Source: Pseudodonghicola xiamenensis DSM 18339 (GTDB lineage: Bacteria > Pseudomonadota > Alphaproteobacteria > Rhodobacterales > Rhodobacteraceae). From it: 48,167 bases of DNA. The stretch lies in contig NZ_AUBS01000032.1 in NCBI RefSeq assembly GCF_000429365.1, positions 1-48,167 of the forward strand, given 5' to 3'. This document shows positions 9,230 to 17,347 of this stretch, piece by piece; position 1 is the first letter of the stretch; each line of letters starts with the position of its first letter. Below the pieces are notes generated by a model, which saw nothing but the letters and a program-made list of their open reading frames with translations, had not been told where the DNA came from and ran no database searches. The position numbers and the translations under genes were made by a program.

Positions 9230-9943
9230 TCACTCCGGGGTGATGTTCTCCGGCAGGATGCCGATTGCCAGCACCGGGCAGCCGCCGCTGCGGCCGGCGG
9301 CGATCCGGCTGATCAGCTTGTGGGTGCCGGTGGTGCTGGCGCCGAACTTGGCGGCAACGGTCTGGTCGGTCTCGCGCCCCAGCCGGTCGAGACAATGGCC
9401 CAGCGACTTGAAGAACTCGTTCGACAGCTCACGCGTGACGATGACGCCCACGTCGATCACGCCGGCTTCGAAGAAGCTGCGGAAGGCGTAAAGATCGCGG
9501 TCATAGGTCTGGTCCTTGCTGTTCCATTCGTAATCGAAGGCGACCCGACCCTTCCAGAAGTCGATCATGTGGTTGTGGATGTAATCCTGGCGCAGGATGC
9601 GGTCGACCTCCTGCGCAGACTGGCCCTTGCCGGCCTTCAGCTTGACCACCAGGTCGGCCTCGATATGCACCTCTTCATGAAAGCCTGCCGCGCCTGCCAG
9701 CCTGGCAAAACGCGTGGTCGCCTCCATCCGGTTGCCGCCGGGGCTGCGGATTTCGGTCGACGAGATGGTGAAGGCGCGCAGCACCTGCTTGATCGTCTCG
9801 AATTCCTCTGGTGCGCGCTGCTGCAGCACCGCCGTCGCGCTGCGATAACTGCGCACCGAATAACGGCGCAGCAGGTCGTCGTCGAACGCGGCTTCGGCCA
9901 GCTCTTGCGGGTCGAAGACCAGATCTGAAATGTCGCGGGCCAC
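9230..9943 (-). CDS. BglII/BstYI-like type II restriction endonuclease
   Basis: This 237-residue protein resembles the BglII/BstYI family of PD-(D/E)XK endonucleases, which cut palindromic GATC-core sites. The best match is the stretch from IDFWKGRVAFDYEW to GVIDVGVIVTRE (about 127-171): Asp128, Asp137 and Glu139 are plausible metal ligands, and the strand GVIDVGVIVTR follows as in the family. The C-terminal GGCPVLAIGILPE also fits. The gene starts with GTG three bases after the stop of the methyltransferase gene, so translation is probably coupled. That neighbour is the strongest support for a restriction role. The actual recognition site cannot be read from the sequence. Confidence 0.75.
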   Translation of the reverse strand: MARDISDLVFDPQELAEAAFDDDLLRRYSVRSYRSATAVLQQRAPEEFETIKQVLRAFTISSTEIRSPGGNRMEATTRFARLAGAAGFHEEVHIEADLVVKLKAGKGQSAQEVDRILRQDYIHNHMIDFWKGRVAFDYEWNSKDQTYDRDLYAFRSFFEAGVIDVGVIVTRELSNEFFKSLGHCLDRLGRETDQTVAAKFGASTTGTHKLISRIAAGRSGGCPVLAIGILPENITPE

Positions 9944-9946
9944 GGG

Positions 9947-10579
9947 CTATTCCGCCGCAACGCCCGAGTTATAGGCGTAGGTCTTCCAGCCGGGCTTGTA
10001 ATCGGCATCCGCCTGATTGCCCCAGACGGTCCAGCCCTCGCGCACGCCACGGCCGAAAAGCTCCAGATAGGGGCCCCAGGAGCAGCCCTCGATCAGCTCG
10101 TATTGCTCATCTGGCTTGCGCGAATGTTCGCGCTTGCGCGACTGGATCATGTTCACCTGGCGACGGCCCAGATCCAGCGTGCGGGCGTTCTTGCCACGGG
10201 TGCCGAACAACAAAAGCTCGGTCACATTGCGGAAATAGAAGCCGACGCCGCGCCCGTCGCTGCCGCCATCCTTGCGGATCTTGTGCCAGACGATGTTCGA
10301 TTTGTATTCGAACCCCCAGGCGCGCAGCACTTCCAGCCCCTCGGGCAACAGCGCGTTGGGCACCCAGACATAGCAATGCGCCTTGTCCTCGAGATGTTCG
10401 GCGACCGGCAGCGCGCAGATCTCCTCAAGTTCCATGGTGGGATAGCGGGCCAGTCGCTTGTGTTCGGGGGCAACCTTGCCGGTGCGGTTGGTGAATCGCC
10501 AAGGCGGGTCCGCCATCACGCAGCCGAACCGCGAATCCCCCAGGAATTTGGCCAAATCGTGTGCGGCTGTCTGTGTCAT
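9947..10579 (-). CDS. MT-A70 family DNA adenine methyltransferase
   Basis: The 210-residue product carries the DPPW catalytic motif at 24-27, as expected for N6-adenine methyltransferases of the MT-A70 family (M.MunI-like in bacteria). Further family features are HCYVWVPNALLPEGLEVLRAWGF, NIVWHK and the C-terminal REGWTVWGNQ. The ATG at 10579 is preferred; an in-frame start 16 codons upstream adds unrelated residues. No clear Shine-Dalgarno precedes it, but TATATT lies 4 bases before the ATG (plus-strand 10584-10589), so a leaderless message is possible. It is followed immediately by the endonuclease gene, so its likely job is to protect host DNA at that enzyme's site. Confidence 0.88.
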   Translation of the reverse strand: MTQTAAHDLAKFLGDSRFGCVMADPPWRFTNRTGKVAPEHKRLARYPTMELEEICALPVAEHLEDKAHCYVWVPNALLPEGLEVLRAWGFEYKSNIVWHKIRKDGGSDGRGVGFYFRNVTELLLFGTRGKNARTLDLGRRQVNMIQSRKREHSRKPDEQYELIEGCSWGPYLELFGRGVREGWTVWGNQADADYKPGWKTYAYNSGVAAE

Positions 10580-10717
10580 ACGCAATATACTGCTTGAATT
10601 TCGTCGGGCTGTCACTCGGATTCCCACCCGAGCTTACGCGGAGGTTTTGGGAACATAGCGGGAACGGCATCGCAAGGCCACCATCTTTTGCCCATGATGC
10701 CGTGGGCTGGCCCTGTT

Positions 10718-10737
10718 GCGGGCGGGTTTTCGCCCGC
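10718..10737. repeat. Hairpin in the gap between the RM pair and the DUF1800 gene
   Basis: A 7-bp perfect inverted repeat (GCGGGCG with CGCCCGC) has a 6-base spacer. There is no U-tract on either strand. The surrounding interval 10580-10835 should hold divergent promoters; no convincing -35/-10 pair was found. Confidence 0.4.
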
Positions 10738-10835
10738 ACACCACAGTGTGACGGGCCTTTGTTCACGGGCCCGCTGTCCGATGCGGCGCGATGGTGTAGG
10801 CTGTTGGCATATCCCTTGTTCCGAAGGATGACTGA

Positions 10836-12218
10836 GTGAGCTTTTCCCCTGAACGGGCCGAGATTCGGTTTGGTTGCGGCCTGTCTCCGATTCGGCCGGC
10901 GCCGGAGTCTGCGACGGCAATGCTGACCGGCCTTGATGGCCTGGACGAGATGGCGGAGCGGTTCCCGGTGATGCCCTATTCGGTCTATATCGAACGGCGT
11001 CAGCGGGATCGGAAGCTGAGAAAAAAGCTCAAGACGGCCTCGGGTGCACGAGCGCAAGAGATCAAGGCCCAGCTCAAGGCGCATTCGGGTGAAAGCGTCC
11101 GGACCACGCGGCAGGGGGTGGTGCAGACCGTGCTGCGCTGGAGCCAGAGCGGGCAGGGGTTTCGCGAAAGGCTGGCACGTTTCTGGGCCGATCATTTCAC
11201 AGTCGTGGGCAAATCAGCGCTGACCCGCAGCGTGGTCTCCACCTATCTGGACGAGGCGATCCGGCCGCATCTGGCGGGCAGCTTCGGTGATATGCTGGTG
11301 GCGGTGACCACGCATCCCATGATGCTGAAATATCTCGATCAGGAGAACTCCGTCGGTCCCGGCAGCCGCTTTGCCAACCGGGCGGACCGGGAGCGCGGGT
11401 TGAACGAAAACCTCGCCCGCGAGGTGATGGAGCTTCACACGCTCGGGGTTGGCGGTGCCTATTCGCAGGATGACGTGCGTCAGTTGGCCGAATTGTTCAC
11501 CGGCATGGGAGTCGATGCCTCCGGGGCGTTCACCTTCCGGCCGAACCGGGCAGAACCGGGGGCGGAAACCGTTCTGGGGCATCGCTATGGCGGTGATCCG
11601 GCGGGGTTTGCGGCCATCGAACAGGCCTTGCGGGCTCTGGCGGTGCATCCGTCGACTGCCAGCCATATCGCCCACAAGCTGGCGGTGCACTTCGTCTCGG
11701 ACAGCCCTGATCCGGCGCTGGTCGATCACGTTACCGCCCGGTATCGTGAGACCGACGGCGATCTGCGCGCGGTCTACGCGGCGCTGCTGGAGCATCCTGC
11801 CGCTTGGGCCGATGGCCCGGGAAACGTCAAGCCTGGCTTTGACTTCATCGCTTCGGCCTGCCGGGCGTTGGCACTGGGGCCGGACAGGCTGCATGCGTTG
11901 CAGCCCAAGCAGATCAACCGGTTCTTTCTGTTGCCGCTGACCAAGATGGGGCAGGCCTGGCAAAAGCCTATCGGCCCCAATGGCTGGCCCGAGGAAGACC
12001 GCGCCTGGATCACCCCACCGGGGCTGTCGGCGCGGATCGGCTGGGCGATGTCCGTACCGCGCCGGCTGCGTCCCGAACTGCCCGATCCCCGCGATTTTGT
12101 GACCACGGCATTGGGGCTGGGGGTGCCGGAGGCGGTGCAATTCGCCGCCAGCGCCGCGGAGACCGAGGCCGATGCAGTGGGGCTGGTGCTGGCCTCGCCC
12201 GCCTTTCAGCGCCGATAA
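10836..12218 (+). CDS. DUF1800 family protein
   Basis: This 460-residue protein belongs to the DUF1800 family of unknown biochemical function. Family hallmarks are the FWADHFTVVGK segment, the NENLAREVMELHTLGVGGAYSQDDV stretch and the AELFTGMGV motif. The GTG at 10836 is chosen because AAGGA lies 8 bases upstream and no ATG fits. No signal peptide is evident. The DUF1501 gene follows after 11 bases, and the two families are found paired in many proteobacteria, so they probably act together, perhaps with an exported complex. Function cannot be stated. Confidence 0.9.
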   Translation: MSFSPERAEIRFGCGLSPIRPAPESATAMLTGLDGLDEMAERFPVMPYSVYIERRQRDRKLRKKLKTASGARAQEIKAQLKAHSGESVRTTRQGVVQTVLRWSQSGQGFRERLARFWADHFTVVGKSALTRSVVSTYLDEAIRPHLAGSFGDMLVAVTTHPMMLKYLDQENSVGPGSRFANRADRERGLNENLAREVMELHTLGVGGAYSQDDVRQLAELFTGMGVDASGAFTFRPNRAEPGAETVLGHRYGGDPAGFAAIEQALRALAVHPSTASHIAHKLAVHFVSDSPDPALVDHVTARYRETDGDLRAVYAALLEHPAAWADGPGNVKPGFDFIASACRALALGPDRLHALQPKQINRFFLLPLTKMGQAWQKPIGPNGWPEEDRAWITPPGLSARIGWAMSVPRRLRPELPDPRDFVTTALGLGVPEAVQFAASAAETEADAVGLVLASPAFQRR

Positions 12219-12229
12219 GGAGCCTTGCT

Positions 12230-13405
12230 ATGCCTGATATCCTGTCCCGTCGCGCCTTTCTGACCCGGGCCACCGCCCTGGGGTGTTCGGCTGCGGCCAG
12301 CCCGTTGTGGTCCCGGGTCAGTTTCGCCGCCGCCCCTTGGGACACCCGGCTGGTGGTGATTATCCTGCGTGGTGGCATGGACGGGCTTGATGTGGTGCGG
12401 CCCTATGGGGCGCCGGAATATGCTGGGCTGCGCGCTGCGCTGGCGGGCGGGGCGCAGGGGGGCGCAGCCGAGCTGGATGGGTTCTTCGGCCTGCATCCGG
12501 CGCTGTCCGAACTGATGCCGCTCTGGCGCAAGGGGCAGTTGGGCTTTGTCCATGCGGTCTCCACCCCCTATCGGGACAAGCGCAGCCATTTCGACGGGCA
12601 GGACATCCTCGAGGCCGGCACCGCCCGCCTGCAGACCGGGGTGCACGATGGCTGGCTCAATCGCATGTTGCAGCATCTGCCCGGGATCGAGGCACGCACG
12701 GCCTTCGCCCTGGGCCATGGAGAGATGAAGGTCCTTGCAGGACCGGCCACCATTGCCAATTGGGCACCGGATTCCGATCTGGTGATGAGCCCGCAGGCGG
12801 AACGGTTGATGGCACGGGTGATGCAGGACGATCCGGCCTTTCACGCCGCCTTTTCCGAGGCGCTGATGTTGTCTGCCGATACGTCGGATGGCAGCGGGGG
12901 CGGGGGCTCGGGGGCGGTGCAGATCGCCCAGTTCGCCGCCGAGCAGATGCGTGCGGATACCCGCATCGTGTCGTTTTCGCTCAATGGCTGGGACACCCAC
13001 GGCAATCAGTCCAGAACCCTGCTGCCAGCGCTGAAAAGCCTCGCGGCCACGATCACCACGCTACATGACGGGGTGGGGGCGGATGTCTGGGACAAGACTG
13101 CCGTGGTGGCGATGACCGAATTCGGACGCACCGCTGCGATCAACGGCACCGGTGGCACCGATCACGGCACCGGCGGAGTGATGGTGCTGGCCGGTGGTGC
13201 ATTGCGCGGTGGCCGGGTGCACGGGCACTGGCCCGGTCTGGCCGAGGCTGATCTCTATGCCCGGCGCGATCTGATGCCGACCGGCGATGTGCGCGCCGCC
13301 GCGGCCTGGATTTTGCGCGGGGCCTCAGGGCTGGATCGCGCGGTGTTGGAGCAGGCGGTATTTCCGGGGCTCGATATGGGCGGCGATCCCGGGCTGATGC
13401 TCTGA
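12230..13405 (+). CDS. DUF1501 family protein, Tat-exported
   Basis: The 391-residue protein starts with a twin-arginine signal, SRRAFLTRATALG, followed by an alanine-rich stretch and a likely cleavage after SFAAA (around residue 34). Family motifs include VVIILRGGMDGLDV, the SHFDGQDILE segment and MTEFGRT near the C-terminus, the last two typical of DUF1501, which is distantly related to sulfatase/alkaline-phosphatase folds. A glycine/serine-rich linker lies near residue 225. It forms an operon with the DUF1800 gene just upstream. It is probably periplasmic and folded before export; substrate unknown. Confidence 0.92.
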   Translation: MPDILSRRAFLTRATALGCSAAASPLWSRVSFAAAPWDTRLVVIILRGGMDGLDVVRPYGAPEYAGLRAALAGGAQGGAAELDGFFGLHPALSELMPLWRKGQLGFVHAVSTPYRDKRSHFDGQDILEAGTARLQTGVHDGWLNRMLQHLPGIEARTAFALGHGEMKVLAGPATIANWAPDSDLVMSPQAERLMARVMQDDPAFHAAFSEALMLSADTSDGSGGGGSGAVQIAQFAAEQMRADTRIVSFSLNGWDTHGNQSRTLLPALKSLAATITTLHDGVGADVWDKTAVVAMTEFGRTAAINGTGGTDHGTGGVMVLAGGALRGGRVHGHWPGLAEADLYARRDLMPTGDVRAAAAWILRGASGLDRAVLEQAVFPGLDMGGDPGLML

Positions 13406-13535
13406 TCCGGTCCGGCCGCTTCCGGACGTGGCGGCGGTGGCCGTGAGCCCCCCGAACTTGGTGGTGCTGGGCCCCGGGCCGGCGCCATGGCAGGGCTTGT
13501 CGGTTACAGGTCCGGTGCGCGGGCCTGGCCCGTTT

Positions 13536-14255
13536 TCACAGCAGGTGATCGCCCTGCATGCGCTGCTGTACCAGTCCCGCGATCCGCGCTGCCATCGCCC
13601 CGACAGGCGCCCCGTCGCGACGGATCTGTGCCAGCTCTGCCGCGGCTTCGGCCAGATCGTCATCGGCGGCGCTGCGGGCAACACCGCGCAGGAATTGCGC
13701 CACATAGTCCAGTACGCGCCCGTCATGGGTTTCCGTCAGGATGTCGGCGACATGGGCCATGTCATCGCGGAAGGCGATCGGATCGGGGTGGATGATCTCG
13801 TCTTCGCCGACGCTGGGCGGCGCGCCCAGCAGATCGACGGGCAGCCGGCGCAGGATCATGGTCTGGAAATCAGCCAGAGAGCTCAGCGGTTTGGGCAGGA
13901 ACCCGTCGGCACCGGCTGCGATCGAGAAGTCTTCGGAAAAGCTGTCGCCGGACAGGCCGAGGATGGCGGAAATCCGCGGGCGGGCGCTGGCCATTTCCTC
14001 GATCAGGTCGGCGCCGGAGCCGTCCGGCAGGCCGAGATCGACAATCAGCACCGATGGCCGGTAGGCCTGCAGATGCAGCCGGGCGGATTTCAGACTGTCG
14101 GCGCGGCGAATGCGGGCGCCGCTGCGCAGGCACAGGAGCCGCAAGGCCTCCGCCGCGAAATTGCTGTCCTCGACGACCAGCACCGTCAGCCCCAACAATG
14201 GACGGCGCCCGGGGCCATGCGACCCCCCGGCGCCAAAAAGATCGGTGTCATCCAT
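13536..14255 (-). CDS. Response regulator with a receiver domain
   Basis: This 239-residue protein has a CheY-like receiver domain at about 23-137. The acidic pair is Glu29/Asp30, the phospho-acceptor is Asp73 in IVDLGLPDG, the switch residue is Ser102 and the lysine is Lys122 in LPKPL. The C-terminal 100 residues are predicted helical without a recognisable DNA-binding or enzymatic domain; RGVARSAADDDLAEAAAEL may resemble a phosphotransfer-like helical bundle but lacks a convincing histidine motif. No histidine kinase is adjacent, so it is an orphan regulator here. It is convergent with the DUF1501 gene. Confidence 0.88.
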   Translation of the reverse strand: MDDTDLFGAGGSHGPGRRPLLGLTVLVVEDSNFAAEALRLLCLRSGARIRRADSLKSARLHLQAYRPSVLIVDLGLPDGSGADLIEEMASARPRISAILGLSGDSFSEDFSIAAGADGFLPKPLSSLADFQTMILRRLPVDLLGAPPSVGEDEIIHPDPIAFRDDMAHVADILTETHDGRVLDYVAQFLRGVARSAADDDLAEAAAELAQIRRDGAPVGAMAARIAGLVQQRMQGDHLL

Positions 14256-14420
14256 AGCGTAGCCCCCTAGATGGATTCTCGCAGACGCTAGGTGGATATG
14301 CCTAAGGCCGGGTTAACGCTGACGGGGCGGGAGCAAGCTACCGCCGGTGGTGCCGCCACACTTGCTCTTGCATCCGGCAGGGCCCATAACCTGGAAAACC
14401 CAGGATTGAGGAGACCCGCC

Positions 14421-14825
14421 ATGATCGGCCGTCTGAACCATGTCGCAATCGCCGTTCCGGATCTGGAGGCCGCGGCAGAGCAATATCGCACCACGCTGGG
14501 CGCCAAGGTCGGCGCGCCGCAGGACGAACCCGATCACGGCGTCACCGTGATCTTCATCGAGCTGCCGAACACCAAGATCGAGCTGCTCTACCCGCTGGGC
14601 GAGAACAGCCCGATCCAGGGCTTTCTGGACAAGAATCCCTCGGGCGGCATCCATCACATCTGTTATGAGGTGGACGATATCATCGCCGCACGCGATCATC
14701 TGAAAGCGTCCGGTGCCCGGGTTCTGGGCACGGGCGAACCGAAGATCGGTGCCCATGGCAAGCCGGTGCTGTTCCTGCATCCGAAGGACTTCAATGGCTG
14801 CCTGATCGAGCTTGAACAGGTCTGA
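14421..14825 (+). CDS. mce: Methylmalonyl-CoA epimerase
   Basis: The enzyme interconverts (R)- and (S)-methylmalonyl-CoA in propionate and ethylmalonyl-CoA metabolism. The 134-residue protein is a vicinal-oxygen-chelate fold. Metal ligands are visible in LNHVAIAVPDL (His near the N-terminus), GGIHHICYEVDD (central His) and the C-terminal CLIELEQ (Glu). ATG 14421 follows GAGGAG by 7 bases; an in-frame extension upstream is unlike the family. A DUF1467 gene follows 44 bases later, a frequent arrangement in alphaproteobacteria. The MeaB chaperone of the same pathway is encoded at 38584. Confidence 0.95.
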   Translation: MIGRLNHVAIAVPDLEAAAEQYRTTLGAKVGAPQDEPDHGVTVIFIELPNTKIELLYPLGENSPIQGFLDKNPSGGIHHICYEVDDIIAARDHLKASGARVLGTGEPKIGAHGKPVLFLHPKDFNGCLIELEQV

Positions 14826-14869
14826 GCCCAGGGCTTGGACCGCACATCCGGGCAGGGGAGGAGGCCTGA

Positions 14870-15145
14870 ATGTCGATCACATCCGCCATCGTGCTCTATG
14901 CGGTGCTCTGGTTCATGACCTTCTTCATCGCCCTGCCGATCCGTCTGAAGACGCAGGGCGATATGGGAGAGATCGTGCCGGGCACCCATGCCGGGGCGCC
15001 GGAACATCATTATCTCAAGAAGAAGGCTGTCATCACCACGGTGGTGGCGGCGGCTCTCTGGGTGCTGGTCGCCTGGGTCATTTCGACAGGGTTGATCACG
15101 CTCAGGGATATCGACTGGATGCACCGGCTACCATCGGGGCAATAG
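14870..15145 (+). CDS. DUF1467 family membrane protein
   Basis: A 91-residue protein with two predicted membrane helices, ITSAIVLYAVLWFMTFFIAL near the N-terminus and AVITTVVAAALWVLVAWVIS near the C-terminus. Between them is the family sequence LPIRLKTQGDMGE with GAPEHHYLKKK. ATG 14870 follows GGAGG. Function is unknown. The gene is co-transcribed with methylmalonyl-CoA epimerase. Confidence 0.88.
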   Translation: MSITSAIVLYAVLWFMTFFIALPIRLKTQGDMGEIVPGTHAGAPEHHYLKKKAVITTVVAAALWVLVAWVISTGLITLRDIDWMHRLPSGQ

Positions 15146-15156
15146 GACAACATCAG

Positions 15157-15180
15157 AAACGGCGCCCTGTGGCGCCGTTT
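15157..15180. terminator. Bidirectional terminator between convergent genes
   Basis: A perfect 10-bp stem (AAACGGCGCC with GGCGCCGTTT) closes a CTGT loop. The A-run and T-run on either side let it serve both the DUF1467 gene and the convergent EI24 gene. Confidence 0.9.
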
Positions 15181-15195
15181 CCGTTTCATTCGGGC

Positions 15196-15909
15196 TCAGC
15201 TCCGGGGAGCGCGTTCGGCCAGCCGATGGAAGATATGGGTGAAGGTTGCTGCCCCCAGGATCGGGATCACCAGGTTCAAAAGCGGCACCGACAGGGGCAC
15301 GGCCATCAGCGTCCCGGCGGCCCAGATCGTGCCGGAATAACGCGCCCGCATCTGTTTCGCCCCCTCGCGCCCGATCCGGCGCATTGCTGCCAGCATGAAA
15401 TACTCCCGCCCCAGCAGGAACCCGTTCAACGCCCAGAAGATGAAGACCGAGGCCGGCGGTATCAGCGCGTAGATGATCAGCGCCAGGGTGTTGGCGGCGA
15501 TCAGTACGCCCATGAAATTGACGCTGTCCTTCAGCCCGTCCCAGAACGACACGCCCGGCACCGGCGGCAGGGTTGGATAATGCTTGTCCTCGACTGCCTG
15601 AGCCACCTCGTCGAGGAACATCGAGGTGATGGCCGAGGCGACCGGCACCATCAGGAAGACGGACAGGATCATCATCAGAAAGAAAGATCCGGCGCTGAGC
15701 AGATCGTTCAGCCAGGTGACCTGGCCGATCAGCGGCAGGGTGACCTGGTCGCCGACCAGCCCGTTGACCAGCCACAGAACCACTGCATAGGCGGCGACCA
15801 GCAGGGCGAAGGTCAATCCGATACCCAGGAACAGAACCTTGCGGAATTTCGGATCGCCGGTCTGTTGCAGGGCAAGGAGGAAGGATTGAAAGATCACTGC
15901 TCGACCCAT
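15196..15909 (-). CDS. EI24/CysZ-like integral membrane protein
   Basis: A 237-residue protein with four or more hydrophobic helices, for example VLFLGIGLTFALLVAAYAVVLWLV and FFLMMILSVFLMVPVASAI, and the family signature LPPVPGVSFWDGLKDSVNF and GREYFMLAAMRR. It belongs to the EI24/CysZ superfamily. CysZ members move sulfate, but no cysteine-pathway genes are nearby, so the substrate is unknown. The ATG at 15909 overlaps the end of the nitroreductase gene by 16 bases; a GTG a few codons in would give a nearly equal protein. The two genes form one transcript. Confidence 0.85.
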   Translation of the reverse strand: MGRAVIFQSFLLALQQTGDPKFRKVLFLGIGLTFALLVAAYAVVLWLVNGLVGDQVTLPLIGQVTWLNDLLSAGSFFLMMILSVFLMVPVASAITSMFLDEVAQAVEDKHYPTLPPVPGVSFWDGLKDSVNFMGVLIAANTLALIIYALIPPASVFIFWALNGFLLGREYFMLAAMRRIGREGAKQMRARYSGTIWAAGTLMAVPLSVPLLNLVIPILGAATFTHIFHRLAERAPRS

Positions 15910-16472
15910 TCGGTGATGGCAGCCAGATCCGGGCGCGGGCGCTCGGGGGCGGCGACGGTTTCTGTGGCGATGTGGATAAGTCCTGCAATGCGTTCGTTTT
16001 CGGCAAGCCCCAGCCCGTCTTCGCAGAAACCACGATCATGCGACGCCCAGCCGGTCAGCCAGTTCGCCCCCCAGCCCGAGGCCAGCGCGGCATTCAGCAG
16101 CGCCAGGCAGACGGCGCCGGCGGAATAGGTCTGTTCGATCGCCGGGACCTTGTCCGAGGCTTTCTGCACTTCGATCACCGCCACCGCCAGGATGCCCTGA
16201 TCGAACTGGCTGCGGCCCTTGACGATATCGGTCTCGGACTTGCCAAGCGCTTTGCCGCGGGCCTCCGCCAGATCGGCGAGCCGACCCATGGCGCCCTGTT
16301 CGATGACGATGAAGCGCCATGGCTCCAGCTTGCCATGATCGGGGCTGCGCGCGGCGGCTCGCAATAACGGCTCCAGCTCGTCACGGGTCGGGGCCGGGGT
16401 GGTCAGCGTCTTGGCAGGGCGCGATCGGCGGGTCAGCAGAAAGTCGAGCGCGGCAGGATTGGGTGCGGGCAT
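15894..16472 (-). CDS. Nitroreductase family protein (YdjA-like)
   Basis: A 192-residue flavoprotein of the nitroreductase superfamily. It starts with the family TRRSRPAKTL segment (FMN phosphate contacts). It continues with AARSPDHGKLEPWRFIVI, characteristic of the small YdjA subgroup, then AGAVCLALLNAALASGWGANW and the C-terminal IGLHIAT-like stretch. It probably reduces nitro- or quinone-type compounds with NAD(P)H; the natural substrate is unknown. The ATG at 16472 is two bases from a 7-bp palindrome that also contains its ribosome-binding AAGG, so expression is probably under repressor control. Confidence 0.9.
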   Translation of the reverse strand: MPAPNPAALDFLLTRRSRPAKTLTTPAPTRDELEPLLRAAARSPDHGKLEPWRFIVIEQGAMGRLADLAEARGKALGKSETDIVKGRSQFDQGILAVAVIEVQKASDKVPAIEQTYSAGAVCLALLNAALASGWGANWLTGWASHDRGFCEDGLGLAENERIAGLIHIATETVAAPERPRPDLAAITEWVEQ

Positions 16473-16474
16473 CT

Positions 16475-16493
16475 ATGTAAAGCCTTTTTACAT
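16475..16493 (-). promoter_or_regulatory. Palindromic operator-like site over the nitroreductase RBS
   Basis: ATGTAAA and TTTACAT are perfect 7-base arms around a 5-base spacer. The site ends two bases before the nitroreductase start codon, and its spacer supplies AAGG as ribosome-binding site. It resembles a TyrR/PhhR-type box except that the spacer is 5, not 6. No regulator gene is adjacent. Confidence 0.45.
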
Positions 16494-16682
16494 TCGGGTC
16501 TCCCCCAATCTCTGGTCGCGGGGAGGCAGTTTCAAGGGCAAACTTGCCCGCCGGGTCCCAGTACTCCAGCCGTGCGATTTTGTCCGCTTGTGTGGGACGG
16601 CAGGCCGCGCCGGTTGCCTTGAGGCAGGAAGGCCCGACGGAATTCGATGGAACCCGATCCCGATCCGGCGCAAAATGTGCTC

Positions 16683-16961
16683 ATGGCGAAGAAACCGAAA
16701 ATCCGCGATCTGCCCGACCTGTCGGACCTGGCCCGTCCAGGCACGGAAATCGCTCTGCGGGTGACCCCCAAGGCTGCCCGTACCAGCCTGACGCGCGAGG
16801 GCGACAGCCTGCGTGCGACCGTCACGGTGGTGCCCGAAAATGGCAAGGCCAATGCCGCAGTTCAGGCGCTTTTGGCCGCGGCAATGGGGGTTGCGCCCTC
16901 ACGCCTGGAAATTCGCCGCGGCCAGACCGCGCGCGACAAGGTCTTTGTCTTTCTGGGCTGA
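16683..16961 (+). CDS. DUF167 (YggU) family protein
   Basis: A 92-residue protein of the small conserved DUF167 family. The signature is LRVTPKAARTSLT followed by VPENGKANAAVQALLAAAMGV and IRRGQTARDKVFVF. The biochemical role is unknown. The ATG at 16683 opens MAKKPKIRDLP; an in-frame ATG at 16647 adds 12 residues and cannot be excluded, as neither has a strong ribosome-binding site. The next gene, convergent, ends 3 bases away. Confidence 0.87.
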   Translation: MAKKPKIRDLPDLSDLARPGTEIALRVTPKAARTSLTREGDSLRATVTVVPENGKANAAVQALLAAAMGVAPSRLEIRRGQTARDKVFVFLG

Positions 16962-16964
16962 ACG

Positions 16965-17213
16965 CTATCCCTTGTCCTCGGGGACTTCCCGGATCTGATA
17001 GATGCCTTCGGGCAGATCCAGCGCCGCCGCCAGATCGCGGAGTTGTTCGGGCGAGAGGGTGATCATTTGCACTCGGTCGGTGCGTGGGTCGAGCTGTTCG
17101 AGCGTCACGCATTCGGCAAAGGCGTTTATGGTGATGTCCTCCTGCAACGGCAGGCTGCCCTCGTCGACAAGGGTGATCACCGTGGCGTCGAAATCGTGTT
17201 CGATCGTAAACAT
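16965..17213 (-). CDS. Conserved small hypothetical protein
   Basis: An 82-residue acidic protein beginning MFTIEHDFDATVITLVDEGS. It contains CVTLEQLDPRTDRV and ends LDLPEGIYQIREVPEDKG. I do not recognise a functional family, though the composition and start look like a conserved rhodobacterial protein. The ATG at 17213 is preferred over a TTG 30 bases upstream. No signal peptide or membrane segment. It is divergent from the M48 lipoprotein gene. Confidence 0.7.
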   Translation of the reverse strand: MFTIEHDFDATVITLVDEGSLPLQEDITINAFAECVTLEQLDPRTDRVQMITLSPEQLRDLAAALDLPEGIYQIREVPEDKG

Positions 17214-17347
17214 AGGACCAGATTGCCGCCGCTTGGCCGCCAATGCAAGCGTGGAAAACCGGCATTGGTGGGGACAGGGGCTGGCGGGGCGGACCGGCTG
17301 TGCTAAGGTCGCCCTAGTAAATCGTTTGTCAGGAAAAGGCCCGAGTG

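Noticed and set aside
9921..9926. AGATCT inside the endonuclease gene as its own target site
   Set aside because: The same hexamer occurs several times elsewhere in the window, so its presence says nothing about specificity.
16475..16493. Naming the palindrome a TyrR/PhhR or PpsR site
   Set aside because: The spacer is 5 rather than the 6 of TyrR boxes, TGT to ACA spacing is 11 rather than 12, and no such regulator is nearby.
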